DNA of 64,000 nucleotides, from positions 45,858-109,857 of the IMG/VR virus record IMGVR_UViG_3300013131_000024. One strand, written 5' to 3'. Source of the DNA: a virus. Each line of letters starts with the position of its first letter. Position 1 is the stretch's first letter. Under the pieces are notes generated by a model. That model was not told the DNA's origin, did no database searches, and saw only the letters and a program-made list of their open reading frames with translations. Made by a program: the position numbers and the translations under genes. Of the stretch, positions 20,921-28,541 are shown piece after piece.

Positions 20921-21988
20921 ATGAAAAAATTGTCAGATACTCTTTCTGTTTGTGAATTTTGTTATAGACATGTGCCAGCCATACGATTTGAAAGAGATGG
21001 AGGAATCTGGTTGTGGAAAAAATGTAAATGGCATGGAGAATCAGAACATTTAGTCGAGCCTGATGCAAGTTTTTATTTAAATTATACCTACATAAGAAAA
21101 CAATTAGAAAGTTACATGATTGATATAACCAATAAATGTAATCTCACTTGTCCAAACTGTCATCAAGAACCGAATAATAATTCAAAAGATTTACCTATAA
21201 ATTTTTTTATAGATATCATATCATCATGGCCAGATAACGGTTGGCCAGTAGCACTTTGTGGGGCAGAACCGACTATTAGAAAAGATTTACCTGAATTTGT
21301 AGAAGCCATTAATTCTATGCCAAGAAAGAAACGTGATATTATTATCCTCACCAACGCTGTGCGACTGGCTGATGAAAATTATACGCAGCAATTTATTGCC
21401 TACAACAATATCTACTGGACTATTGGGTTAAACCATCCTGAATATCAAGGGCATAAGGTTAGAGAAAAACAAATTAAAGGAATTGAAAATTTAGTAAAAT
21501 ATAAACAAAAAATTAAGAATATCAGTTACACTTTAGAAATACTAGGACAAATGGAGTATTGTCTTGAAGAGTTACAAGAATTTTCAAAAAAATATTGTAA
21601 GGCCTTTAGAGTAAGGACAGGTGTTGATATTGGCAGATATCCAGGAGGTCCAAAAGTGTATATGTCAGATTTAGTCAAAGAAATGAATAGAGTGGCAGAA
21701 AAAAATAAATGGCCAATTGAAAAAATTAATGACCAAGGTAATAGAGCTCATTACGCTGTGTTAATTAATGATGTGCCAGTAAAAATTATTCAATGGCCAG
21801 ATGCACAAACATTAGATTTAAGAGAAATACAAACGGAAGCTTTTGGAGATTTTGTACCTAACAAACCAGCATCTCCGCTGATCCATCAAATTATTTTACG
21901 AGATGCACACATTAACAAAGGTCTTCCTCTATATGATACCATTCCACAGGAATATTTAGATAATTATGGCAATCATAGGAATCAATAA
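20921..21988 (+). CDS. radical SAM protein with Cys-rich N-terminal domain (Tes/COG1964-like)
   Basis: 355 residues. The N-terminal Cys-rich segment is CEFCYRHVPAIRFERDGG, then KKCKWHGESEHLVEPDASFY. This is the layout of the MJ0619/tetraether-synthase group, in which such a zinc- or Fe-binding domain precedes the radical SAM core. The core triad is NKCNLTCPNCH (Cys73, 77, 80). LCGAEPTIRKDLPEF is the expected second segment. Known relatives form C-C bonds between lipid tails or methylate pterin-type substrates; no substrate can be assigned here. It ends by overlapping the next gene by 23 bases. Confidence 0.82.
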   Translation: MKKLSDTLSVCEFCYRHVPAIRFERDGGIWLWKKCKWHGESEHLVEPDASFYLNYTYIRKQLESYMIDITNKCNLTCPNCHQEPNNNSKDLPINFFIDIISSWPDNGWPVALCGAEPTIRKDLPEFVEAINSMPRKKRDIIILTNAVRLADENYTQQFIAYNNIYWTIGLNHPEYQGHKVREKQIKGIENLVKYKQKIKNISYTLEILGQMEYCLEELQEFSKKYCKAFRVRTGVDIGRYPGGPKVYMSDLVKEMNRVAEKNKWPIEKINDQGNRAHYAVLINDVPVKIIQWPDAQTLDLREIQTEAFGDFVPNKPASPLIHQIILRDAHINKGLPLYDTIPQEYLDNYGNHRNQ

Positions 21989-22775
21989 TTTACCTTATAT
22001 AGATATGGAACCATACTTAGATATGGATATCTTTGAAAAATTACAGCCTGAAATCTACACAGGATTTTCGTTGGCTAGAGAATATGCCAAAGAAGGAACT
22101 TGGATGCAGCCTGGATTTTCTATGAAAGATATGAGCTATATTATAAATTGGAAACCAATATATAAAGCAATGGAAGAGTTTCAATCATTGCCGGACGACA
22201 ACCCAATTAAAAAGGAAGGAATAAAGTTAATGCCATCCGATTTCAAAGATTTTCGTCAAAGAAATATTTTTACAAGATATTTAAAAATGGCTATGGGAGC
22301 ATACGATCCTTACATTTATTATTTTTTATGGGAAGAAGGCGATTGGAATAACAGAGAAAAAGAACGTAAGATGACCGACGAAGCAAAATATTTTCCTTCT
22401 GTTGTAGAATGGGTATTGAATCTTCAAAAAACACAGATATTTGAACATATTGGTAGAGTAATATTTTTCCACTGTGAGGCAGACGGCATTCCATTTGAAC
22501 ATAGAGATCTAGATGCCCAAAACGGCATAGACATAATTAAACCTCATCGAAACGAATTTATACATATTAGACCTGATACAAAAAAATCATTTTATATTTG
22601 GGATCCAAAAAAGAAAAATAAAATTTATCTTAATACAAGAGCAGCATGGTGGAATGACGTGGACTGGCATGGAGGAGAGAGGATTATGGAACAGAGTTAT
22701 AGCTTACGTGTAGATGGCAGGTTTACCGATGAGTTTCGGAAACGTTTAGGTATAAATCACTTGGATAATTATTAA
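21966..22775 (+). CDS. double-stranded beta-helix (2OG/Fe(II)-type) protein, paralogue A
   Basis: 269 residues. A helical N-terminal half is followed by a jelly-roll with a candidate metal triad: FEHRDLD (His179, Asp181) and DWHGGE (His235), with SLRVDGR supplying Arg248. The segment NEFIHIRPDTKKSFYIWD sits between as core strands. It is a paralogue of the next gene, with the same layout and the same HGGE and (S/A)(L/I)R(V/I)DG motifs. Likely an Fe(II)-dependent oxygenase acting on an island product. It shares a stop-start overlap with both neighbours. Confidence 0.7.
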   Translation: MAIIGINNLPYIDMEPYLDMDIFEKLQPEIYTGFSLAREYAKEGTWMQPGFSMKDMSYIINWKPIYKAMEEFQSLPDDNPIKKEGIKLMPSDFKDFRQRNIFTRYLKMAMGAYDPYIYYFLWEEGDWNNREKERKMTDEAKYFPSVVEWVLNLQKTQIFEHIGRVIFFHCEADGIPFEHRDLDAQNGIDIIKPHRNEFIHIRPDTKKSFYIWDPKKKNKIYLNTRAAWWNDVDWHGGERIMEQSYSLRVDGRFTDEFRKRLGINHLDNY

Positions 22776-23548
22776 TGATAGGACTATACGGAAAAACTCA
22801 TTTTGAATTAGATGAATTTATAGATTTAACTGAGTTTGACAATATTCAATTGGATATTTTTAGAGGTATAGCCATAGCTAAATCTCTTGCAGATCATGGA
22901 TATCTAATATCCATGAAAATGTATAACGACGAGGATCTAAGTTCAACTCTTTCTGTTTTACCACTAATGGATGCATACAGAGATTTTTTGTCTCTACCTG
23001 AAAATAATGATGTGAAAATAATCGGAGACAAAATTTATAGAGAACATGGCTATAATGCATTAGCAACTTTTTTAAAATATACATATAAAGCTCACGACTT
23101 ATGTTCCCATTACTTATTTTGGGATTATCATCCGAACTGGAGATTAAACAAACATAATAGACAATTAACCAAATTATCAGAACATTTCTCACCATTAATT
23201 AATTACATTGACAGTTTAATTAGAAAAGAAATATTCATTAATATTGGAAGAGCGTATCTAATATCTTTTGACTCTAAAGGTCATTCTTTTGAACACAGAG
23301 ATCCGCACTTAGATCCAGATGTATCAGAAGATGTTTTTCCTGAATTCATACATATAAGACCTAATACAAAAAGACCGTTTTACATTTTTGATCATGAAAA
23401 AAATAAAAAACATTATGTTATGTCTAGAATAGGTTGGTGGAATGATAGAGACATACATGGCGGTGAGGCAATATCTGAACCAACATATGCTATTCGCATT
23501 GACGGAATTTTTACGGATAAATTTAAAAAACAATTATGCATTTTATAG
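22775..23548 (+). CDS. double-stranded beta-helix (2OG/Fe(II)-type) protein, paralogue B
   Basis: 257 residues, about the same architecture as the gene before it. Metal-ligand candidates are HSFEHRDPH (His-x-Asp) and DIHGGEAIS (His), with YAIRIDG for the Arg. PEFIHIRPNTKRPFYIFD aligns with the equivalent region of paralogue A. It starts on the last base of the previous stop and overlaps the next gene by 13 bases. Probable Fe(II)/2OG oxygenase of unknown substrate; it could form a heteromer with paralogue A. Confidence 0.7.
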   Translation: MIGLYGKTHFELDEFIDLTEFDNIQLDIFRGIAIAKSLADHGYLISMKMYNDEDLSSTLSVLPLMDAYRDFLSLPENNDVKIIGDKIYREHGYNALATFLKYTYKAHDLCSHYLFWDYHPNWRLNKHNRQLTKLSEHFSPLINYIDSLIRKEIFINIGRAYLISFDSKGHSFEHRDPHLDPDVSEDVFPEFIHIRPNTKRPFYIFDHEKNKKHYVMSRIGWWNDRDIHGGEAISEPTYAIRIDGIFTDKFKKQLCIL

Positions 23549-24039
23549 ATAATTATAAAGATTGGATAGATTCGTCTTTAACTAATTACCTTTTGAACAA
23601 CGAAGGAATCTTAAGGCCAAATATAGGAACTAATCCCGATGTCGAAGAATTTAAAAATGCTGAAAAAGCAGGATACGATCTTAGAAAAACATGGTGGCAC
23701 ATTTATGAACCAAATATTTTGCCATTTACAATTAAATTACCTATAGAATCGAATAGATCGTCGATATGGTGGTTCATTAAACTACTACCGGGAGGAATGA
23801 TGCCCATGCATCGAGATCCTCATGTAAGATTTGATAATGTAAAAAATCCTACAAGGTACTGGATGCCTCTACAAGATTACGAACCGGGCCATATTTTTGT
23901 CTATAATAATGTCGTTCTTACCGATTACAAAGCTGGAGATCTTTGGAGCTACGGGGACAGCGATGAGCTTCATGGCGCTTGCAACATCAGTTATATTCCA
24001 AGGTTAACATTTCTTTTTACGATATATGACATCCCATGA
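23536..24039 (+). CDS. 2OG/Fe(II) oxygenase-like, small jelly-roll protein, copy 1
   Basis: 167 residues. WWFIKLLPGGMMPMHRDPH gives His92 and Asp94; DELHGACNIS gives His146; the following PRLTFLFTIYD supplies Arg156. This complete HxD...H...R set on a minimal jelly-roll indicates a 2OG/Fe(II) oxygenase. Between them RYWMPLQDYEPGHIFVYNN is shared with the gene at 24632, its closest paralogue. It overlaps both neighbours by a few bases. Confidence 0.78.
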   Translation: MHFIDNYKDWIDSSLTNYLLNNEGILRPNIGTNPDVEEFKNAEKAGYDLRKTWWHIYEPNILPFTIKLPIESNRSSIWWFIKLLPGGMMPMHRDPHVRFDNVKNPTRYWMPLQDYEPGHIFVYNNVVLTDYKAGDLWSYGDSDELHGACNISYIPRLTFLFTIYDIP

Positions 24040-24635
24040 TATACACTTTAAATTTAAAATATGATGTGGAAGAATCTAGAAAATATCTAGAAATTCTCAA
24101 CGAAAAATTTTATAATCTTCATTGGTTCTATAGAAAACATCATAATGAACCAAGAGTCATAGAGAAAAAAAATGCTATGGATGATGTACACGGATGGGGT
24201 CTACAAACAATATACGATGATCAATTTTTTCCCTACCATTGTGATATAGATCCTCATAACGAAACAGCCGAATATTTTAAAGATACTCCTATGGTATTTG
24301 GATTTTTCTATAGATTCAAAAATTTATTCAAAAATCCTTATAGATCTTTCTTGATGAATTTCCCAGGACATCATCATATAGGAAAATGGCTTCCGACTAA
24401 ACCCTTGCACGGAAAGATTTTTCTTCCGATATATTCTAATGAAGAATCTGTTTTAATAACTTATAGTCAACCAATGGTTCAAATGAAATTTGAAGTGGGG
24501 AAAATATATTTGATAGATATGACGACACACCACGGTGAATTCAGAAACGATGGGGATTCTAAGATTTCTTTTATAACCTTTAATGTTCTTCCTGAGACCT
24601 TTAATAAAATTTTAGAATTACAAGGAACAGTATGA
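24036..24635 (+). CDS. 2OG/Fe(II) oxygenase-like jelly-roll protein, divergent
   Basis: 199 residues. Metal-ligand candidates are FPYHCDIDPHN (His68, Asp70) and DMTTHHGEFRND (His165 or 166). The position usually holding the 2OG-binding Arg reads SKISFITFNV, so Lys may replace Arg or another co-substrate is used. It lies between two clear paralogues of a different subgroup (23536 and 24632), each overlapping it by 4 bases. Substrate unknown. Confidence 0.65.
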   Translation: MIYTLNLKYDVEESRKYLEILNEKFYNLHWFYRKHHNEPRVIEKKNAMDDVHGWGLQTIYDDQFFPYHCDIDPHNETAEYFKDTPMVFGFFYRFKNLFKNPYRSFLMNFPGHHHIGKWLPTKPLHGKIFLPIYSNEESVLITYSQPMVQMKFEVGKIYLIDMTTHHGEFRNDGDSKISFITFNVLPETFNKILELQGTV

Positions 24636-25156
24636 GGTATATAGAAAATTATAACTCTTGGATCACTAGCGATCTCATGAACCATTTAGAAACACATGAC
24701 GGTGATACTAGATACGTCTATCAACCAGAACGTTGGAAAACAGGAAACTCTATTTTAGAAGAATTCAATGAAAGATGCAGAAAAGCATACTCAAAAAATC
24801 CACCATGTTTTCAACAGTTCAATTCTAATTCTAAAGACATGGAAAATTTTCCAATAATTTTACCAGACCTCCCTGAAAAAAGATCTAACTGTCATTGGTG
24901 GTTTGTTAAATTACTTCCCGGACAATTCCAAGCTATGCACGTTGATCCTCATTTATTAGAGGTAAAAAATCCGCTGAGATATACCTTATTTCTACAAGAT
25001 TTTATACCGGGGCACATATTTGTATGGGATGATAAAATAATTACAAATTATAAAAAGGGAGATATGTATGAATGGAGTGATCCTATGATAGTTCACGGTC
25101 CGGCCAATATATCTTTTGAAAACAGATACACGTTGCAGATAACTCTTTATGATTGA
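24632..25156 (+). CDS. 2OG/Fe(II) oxygenase-like, small jelly-roll protein, copy 2
   Basis: 174 residues. WWFVKLLPGQFQAMHVDPH provides His103 and Asp105, MIVHGPANIS provides His155, and ENRYTLQITLYD provides Arg165. It is the paralogue of the gene at 23536 (shared WWF(I/V)KLLPG, PGHIFV, H....NIS). Last gene of the plus-strand module; it converges with the next module with 10 bases of overlap. Confidence 0.78.
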   Translation: MRYIENYNSWITSDLMNHLETHDGDTRYVYQPERWKTGNSILEEFNERCRKAYSKNPPCFQQFNSNSKDMENFPIILPDLPEKRSNCHWWFVKLLPGQFQAMHVDPHLLEVKNPLRYTLFLQDFIPGHIFVWDDKIITNYKKGDMYEWSDPMIVHGPANISFENRYTLQITLYD

Positions 25157-25740
25157 TATCCAAGAATATGCAACAGATAATTCGATTCTAAGCCACCATT
25201 AATACCAGTATGCCACTCTCTATAGTTCTTCCATTTAAAAATAGAACCCCAGGGAACTTCATACAGATAGTCGGTGCCTATAATTAATATGTGTCCCATA
25301 GTAGGATTATTTAGAAAAATACTATATCTTACTGGAGTACCTTTTTTTAAATACTCTGTCTCGTCGTCGTCTACATCCCAATGATGCGGCGCATAAAATC
25401 CAGGATCTAATCTGCTGATCCATGCTCGATGAACTCCACCTAGTCTAAGATAAAAAGATACATCATCTACTAATTCTTGTTCGAAATCTTCTCCTGGATA
25501 ATAGTTGGTCCATCTTATAGAGGAAGGATTGAAATTGGCATTTTTCCATATTTTATAGATCTCATTATAGTTAGATTCGCTTTTATTCCATCTATCATAA
25601 TCTGTTGTAAGAATAGTTCCCGATCGACTAGAAAGATTATTAACGATTTGAGATAAATCTTTTCTTCTATATGTGCTAAGAAAGACTGAACTTTTTAAAT
25701 TTAGTAATCTTAAATCATAGTGTGATGATAAATTTTGCAT
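25147..25740 (-). CDS. 2OG/Fe(II) oxygenase-like jelly-roll protein (minus module)
   Basis: 197 residues from the ATG at 25740, which overlaps the upstream stop as TAATG on the minus strand (a longer start at 25764 is possible). FYAPHHWDVDD supplies His120 and Asp122; REWHTGING supplies His177. The Arg normally found near the end is absent (GLESNYLLHILG), as in the gene at 24036. TPVRYSIFLNNPTMGHILI matches the equivalent strand pair of the plus-strand paralogues. Substrate unknown. Confidence 0.68.
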   Translation of the reverse strand: MQNLSSHYDLRLLNLKSSVFLSTYRRKDLSQIVNNLSSRSGTILTTDYDRWNKSESNYNEIYKIWKNANFNPSSIRWTNYYPGEDFEQELVDDVSFYLRLGGVHRAWISRLDPGFYAPHHWDVDDDETEYLKKGTPVRYSIFLNNPTMGHILIIGTDYLYEVPWGSIFKWKNYREWHTGINGGLESNYLLHILGYQS

Positions 25741-26453
25741 TATTCTAAATACCCAAAAGCCCATAATCTCTCATGGCACCACCAGCAATTCCCGCAGTGA
25801 GTACCTAAATGTAAATGATTCTCACAACTCCTAGTTTTTACGAACAATTCTTTTTCTATGTCTAAAAATCTATACATTTCTGCAATATCTTTTTTATTAA
25901 GATTTACGAACGGAACATATGCTCTATCATCAATAGAGACATCATCGGCCCTAATATTAATATCTACTACTATAAATCTTTGATCTGTATTTTCATCCAT
26001 TGGTATTGAAATACCATAAAGAGATTTTTCTATCTCATCGCTTCGGAATTTATTATGCCAATCCGGCTGCTGATCAGGAAAATCTTTCCAAACTTTGTAA
26101 GGAGGAAATTTTGTAAGACCTACATAAATTAAATCAACTTCGCGAATATCTAATTTTTTCCTATAAAGATCAAAAAGAGATTGAGGACGTTGTAAAACTA
26201 CTGTGTCTTTAATATATGAAAAATTCTTATTACCTGTTAATCTTGAACAAGTTTCTACTATCATATCCACATGACATTCCATGGCAGGTCTTCTTTCGGG
26301 AGCAAACATTGTATAGATATGTAAATGTTGTTTTAGATTTTTCATTAAAATATATAATAGTAATGCACTATCTGCCCCACCAGATACACTCACACCTACT
26401 GATCTGTCTTCGTATAAGATGATCGGATTACCGTTTACATATATCGTTCGCAT
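25740..26453 (-). CDS. QueC-like PP-loop ATP pyrophosphatase, copy 1
   Basis: 237 residues. The PP-loop SVSGGADSALL (Ser24-Ser29) binds ATP for adenylation of a carboxylate or amide. The C-terminal zinc knuckle SCENHLHLGTHCGNCWWCHER has the Cys...CGxCxxCxxR layout of QueC, the enzyme that makes 7-cyano-7-deazaguanine. Other ExsB/asparagine-synthetase-type enzymes share the PP-loop, so the natural substrate here may differ. Paralogue: plus-strand gene at 27855. It overlaps the oxygenase-like gene downstream (TAATG). Confidence 0.82.
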   Translation of the reverse strand: MRTIYVNGNPIILYEDRSVGVSVSGGADSALLLYILMKNLKQHLHIYTMFAPERRPAMECHVDMIVETCSRLTGNKNFSYIKDTVVLQRPQSLFDLYRKKLDIREVDLIYVGLTKFPPYKVWKDFPDQQPDWHNKFRSDEIEKSLYGISIPMDENTDQRFIVVDINIRADDVSIDDRAYVPFVNLNKKDIAEMYRFLDIEKELFVKTRSCENHLHLGTHCGNCWWCHERLWAFGYLE

Positions 26454-27146
26454 TTAATTTCTCAAATTTAAATTTTTATAGATAGCAGGAAATGGATTTT
26501 CTAACCACGTTTTTCCTAATTGCCGATTCATAGTTAGTTCAAAAAAAACTTTGAAATCTATCATGCCATCGGCTGTAGTCGCTTCTTGGAATCTTCCTGT
26601 GGAATCAATTCCTATCATATCTTTTATTTTAGAACATTCTATATATCTTTCTTCTATGCCGACACAGGAATAAAAATCAAAGGTTTTTATGACATCATTC
26701 TTTAAGTAAAAGCAATGAGGATATAATGCTAATTTATAATATCCTTCTGAAATTATATCATTTACAATTTTAAAAATTTGTTCTCGCCAGTCGGAGCAGT
26801 AAACTTCTAATGGTTTTTTATGTTTAAACAATACATGATTAATTGTTGTATCCCCCCACTCTAAGAAAATTTTTCGATTGATATAATCAATATCATAAAG
26901 AATTGGTGCCCACAAATATCCTTGAAATTTTTGTATGTGAAAACATTCTCTTTCAAAGAAGAAATCAATAACTTCACTCGAAATGTCTTGAGCATTGTCT
27001 TTTCTATAGGAACTATTCTCATCCCATAACATACACATGACATTATTTTCAGGATTTACCAAAGGAGTGTACATAACATTAGTACTCCATGTACTACCAT
27101 CATCTATTACCTTATAAAAATATTTCCAATTAGTAGTATCAATCAT
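26454..27146 (-). CDS. kinase-like protein, paralogue B
   Basis: 230 residues, related to the gene at 17237-17932 by the same order of blocks. These are PILYDIDYINRKIFLEWGD (hinge-like hairpin), WREQIFKIVNDII, and YKLALYPHCFYLKNDVIKTFDFY in the catalytic and DFG region. Here FDF retains an Asp at the DFG-like position, but the HxD catalytic Asp is not evident (ALYPHC). So it is a degenerate or atypical phosphotransferase. It is encoded between a 2OG oxygenase-like gene (overlap 4 bases) and the QueC-like gene. Confidence 0.55.
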   Translation of the reverse strand: MIDTTNWKYFYKVIDDGSTWSTNVMYTPLVNPENNVMCMLWDENSSYRKDNAQDISSEVIDFFFERECFHIQKFQGYLWAPILYDIDYINRKIFLEWGDTTINHVLFKHKKPLEVYCSDWREQIFKIVNDIISEGYYKLALYPHCFYLKNDVIKTFDFYSCVGIEERYIECSKIKDMIGIDSTGRFQEATTADGMIDFKVFFELTMNRQLGKTWLENPFPAIYKNLNLRN

Positions 27147-27811
27147 ATAACATTAACAATAAAATTTTTACCTAAGATATCCGACAGCTGAGAAATTTCA
27201 TTTTTTTCTATAAGAAGTTCTACAACATTATCATAAATTTTAAAATTTGAAATTTTGCCTGATTTATTAGCTTGATTGAGCCACTTACTAGCTGTTTGAT
27301 CAAATTCAAATCTTTGGTCGTCTGCTGATAGATCTGAGGTTATTGTTATTCTAATGGGATTTTCTAATTTATTTTTTATAAGTAATTTTCTTACAACTAG
27401 TTGTACTCTGTGTATTCTTCCTAAATTAGCAGCACTGTGCAATCTGCCAGCATCCATTTCGTACCAAAATCCATCTTGAAAGATTTTATGTACAACATTG
27501 TTTTCTAGATCTATAAAATATGACTCCTCACTTTGTATATTAAGATGATATCTATCATCTATATCAGCATGAGATTGATAACATGTAGCAGGATATAAGA
27601 CTATTATTCTAGCTTCACCATGAGGATAGGGCAAAGTTTTAAGAATATTATTCCATAAGGTGTTTTTATATTCATCTTTAATCGACCATGAATCGTAAAA
27701 AAAATCCCCGTTTGGTTGATTTAATGTTGTTTTATCGTGGAAGATAAAACTTTCATCGGCACCTTCTTTGATTAAATTTAAGTTTACAGAATGACAAAGT
27801 TTAACTAGCAT
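27143..27811 (-). CDS. aspartyl/asparaginyl hydroxylase-like 2OG oxygenase
   Basis: 222 residues. GEARIIVLYPATCYQSHADID supplies His81 and Asp83, AGRLHSAANLG supplies His125, and RIHRVQLVVRK supplies Arg135, a complete 2OG/Fe(II) set in the beta-hydroxylase style. The remaining C-terminal 80 residues form an extra domain of unknown type (EKNEISQLSDILGKNF). First gene of the minus-strand module 27811-25147; a divergent plus-strand module starts about 40 bases away. Confidence 0.78.
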   Translation of the reverse strand: MLVKLCHSVNLNLIKEGADESFIFHDKTTLNQPNGDFFYDSWSIKDEYKNTLWNNILKTLPYPHGEARIIVLYPATCYQSHADIDDRYHLNIQSEESYFIDLENNVVHKIFQDGFWYEMDAGRLHSAANLGRIHRVQLVVRKLLIKNKLENPIRITITSDLSADDQRFEFDQTASKWLNQANKSGKISNFKIYDNVVELLIEKNEISQLSDILGKNFIVNVI

Positions 27812-27843
27812 AGTGAAAAATATTTATGTACTATTATTATCGT

Positions 27844-27850
27844 GTAAATA
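27844..27850 (+). promoter_or_regulatory. late-promoter-like motif GTAAATA next to a start codon
   Basis: Partial match to TATAAATA, ending 4 bases before ATG 27855. No ribosome site is visible. Suggestive only. Confidence 0.25.
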
Positions 27851-27854
27851 TATT

Positions 27855-28541
27855 ATGGAACTTTATCTAGATCCAAATTGGAAAAAAATCGGAATCAGTA
27901 TCAGCGGTGGTGCAGATAGTGCTCTATTAGCATTTCTAATCTGTTCAAATACAAATGCAGACATACATTTTACTAATCAAATACGTATGTGGAGGACACG
28001 ACCTTGGCAAGAACATGTAGCAGATACTGTTATCGATTGGTTCAAAAATCGATTTAAAAATAATTTCTATCTTCATAGAAATTTAATACCACCAGAATTA
28101 GAGTGGTCCGAAAATGGTCCGACATTTATCGACGAATACGGAAAAATAAAAAGTGGTAATCGAGTAATATTGAGATCTCACAATGAATATGTGGCTCACA
28201 GATATAAATTAGATGCATTGTATGGAGGAGTAAATCAAAATCCATCGATCAATATCGAAGGTTCTCTAAAAGATAGAGACGAGGAAAACTCTTATCTATC
28301 TCCGTATTTTATACATGATGGGATTCATATTTGTCATCCGTTAGTAAATGTGAAAAAAGACTTTATTATAAAACAATATGTTAAACATGAGATACTCGAT
28401 CTCCTTGACATTACTCGTAGTTGCGAGGGAGAATTTGAGGATATAAACTATAAAACATACATACCCGGACAAGTTGTTCCAACTTGCGGAAAATGTTTTT
28501 GGTGCAAAGAAAGAGAATGGGGCATCGAACATGCAAAGTAA
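27855..28541 (+). CDS. QueC-like PP-loop ATP pyrophosphatase, copy 2
   Basis: 228 residues from ATG 27855 (an upstream GTG at 27813 is less likely). The PP-loop is SISGGADSALL (Ser17-Ser22). The C-terminal zinc site is SCEGEFEDIN...PTCGKCFWCKERE. Compared with copy 1 there is an extra 20-residue insertion between the first Cys and the CGKC block. Probable ATP-dependent amidation or nitrile-forming enzyme of the QueC type; the substrate is unknown. It overlaps the twitch radical SAM gene by 11 bases, so the two products may act in sequence. Confidence 0.82.
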   Translation: MELYLDPNWKKIGISISGGADSALLAFLICSNTNADIHFTNQIRMWRTRPWQEHVADTVIDWFKNRFKNNFYLHRNLIPPELEWSENGPTFIDEYGKIKSGNRVILRSHNEYVAHRYKLDALYGGVNQNPSINIEGSLKDRDEENSYLSPYFIHDGIHICHPLVNVKKDFIIKQYVKHEILDLLDITRSCEGEFEDINYKTYIPGQVVPTCGKCFWCKEREWGIEHAK

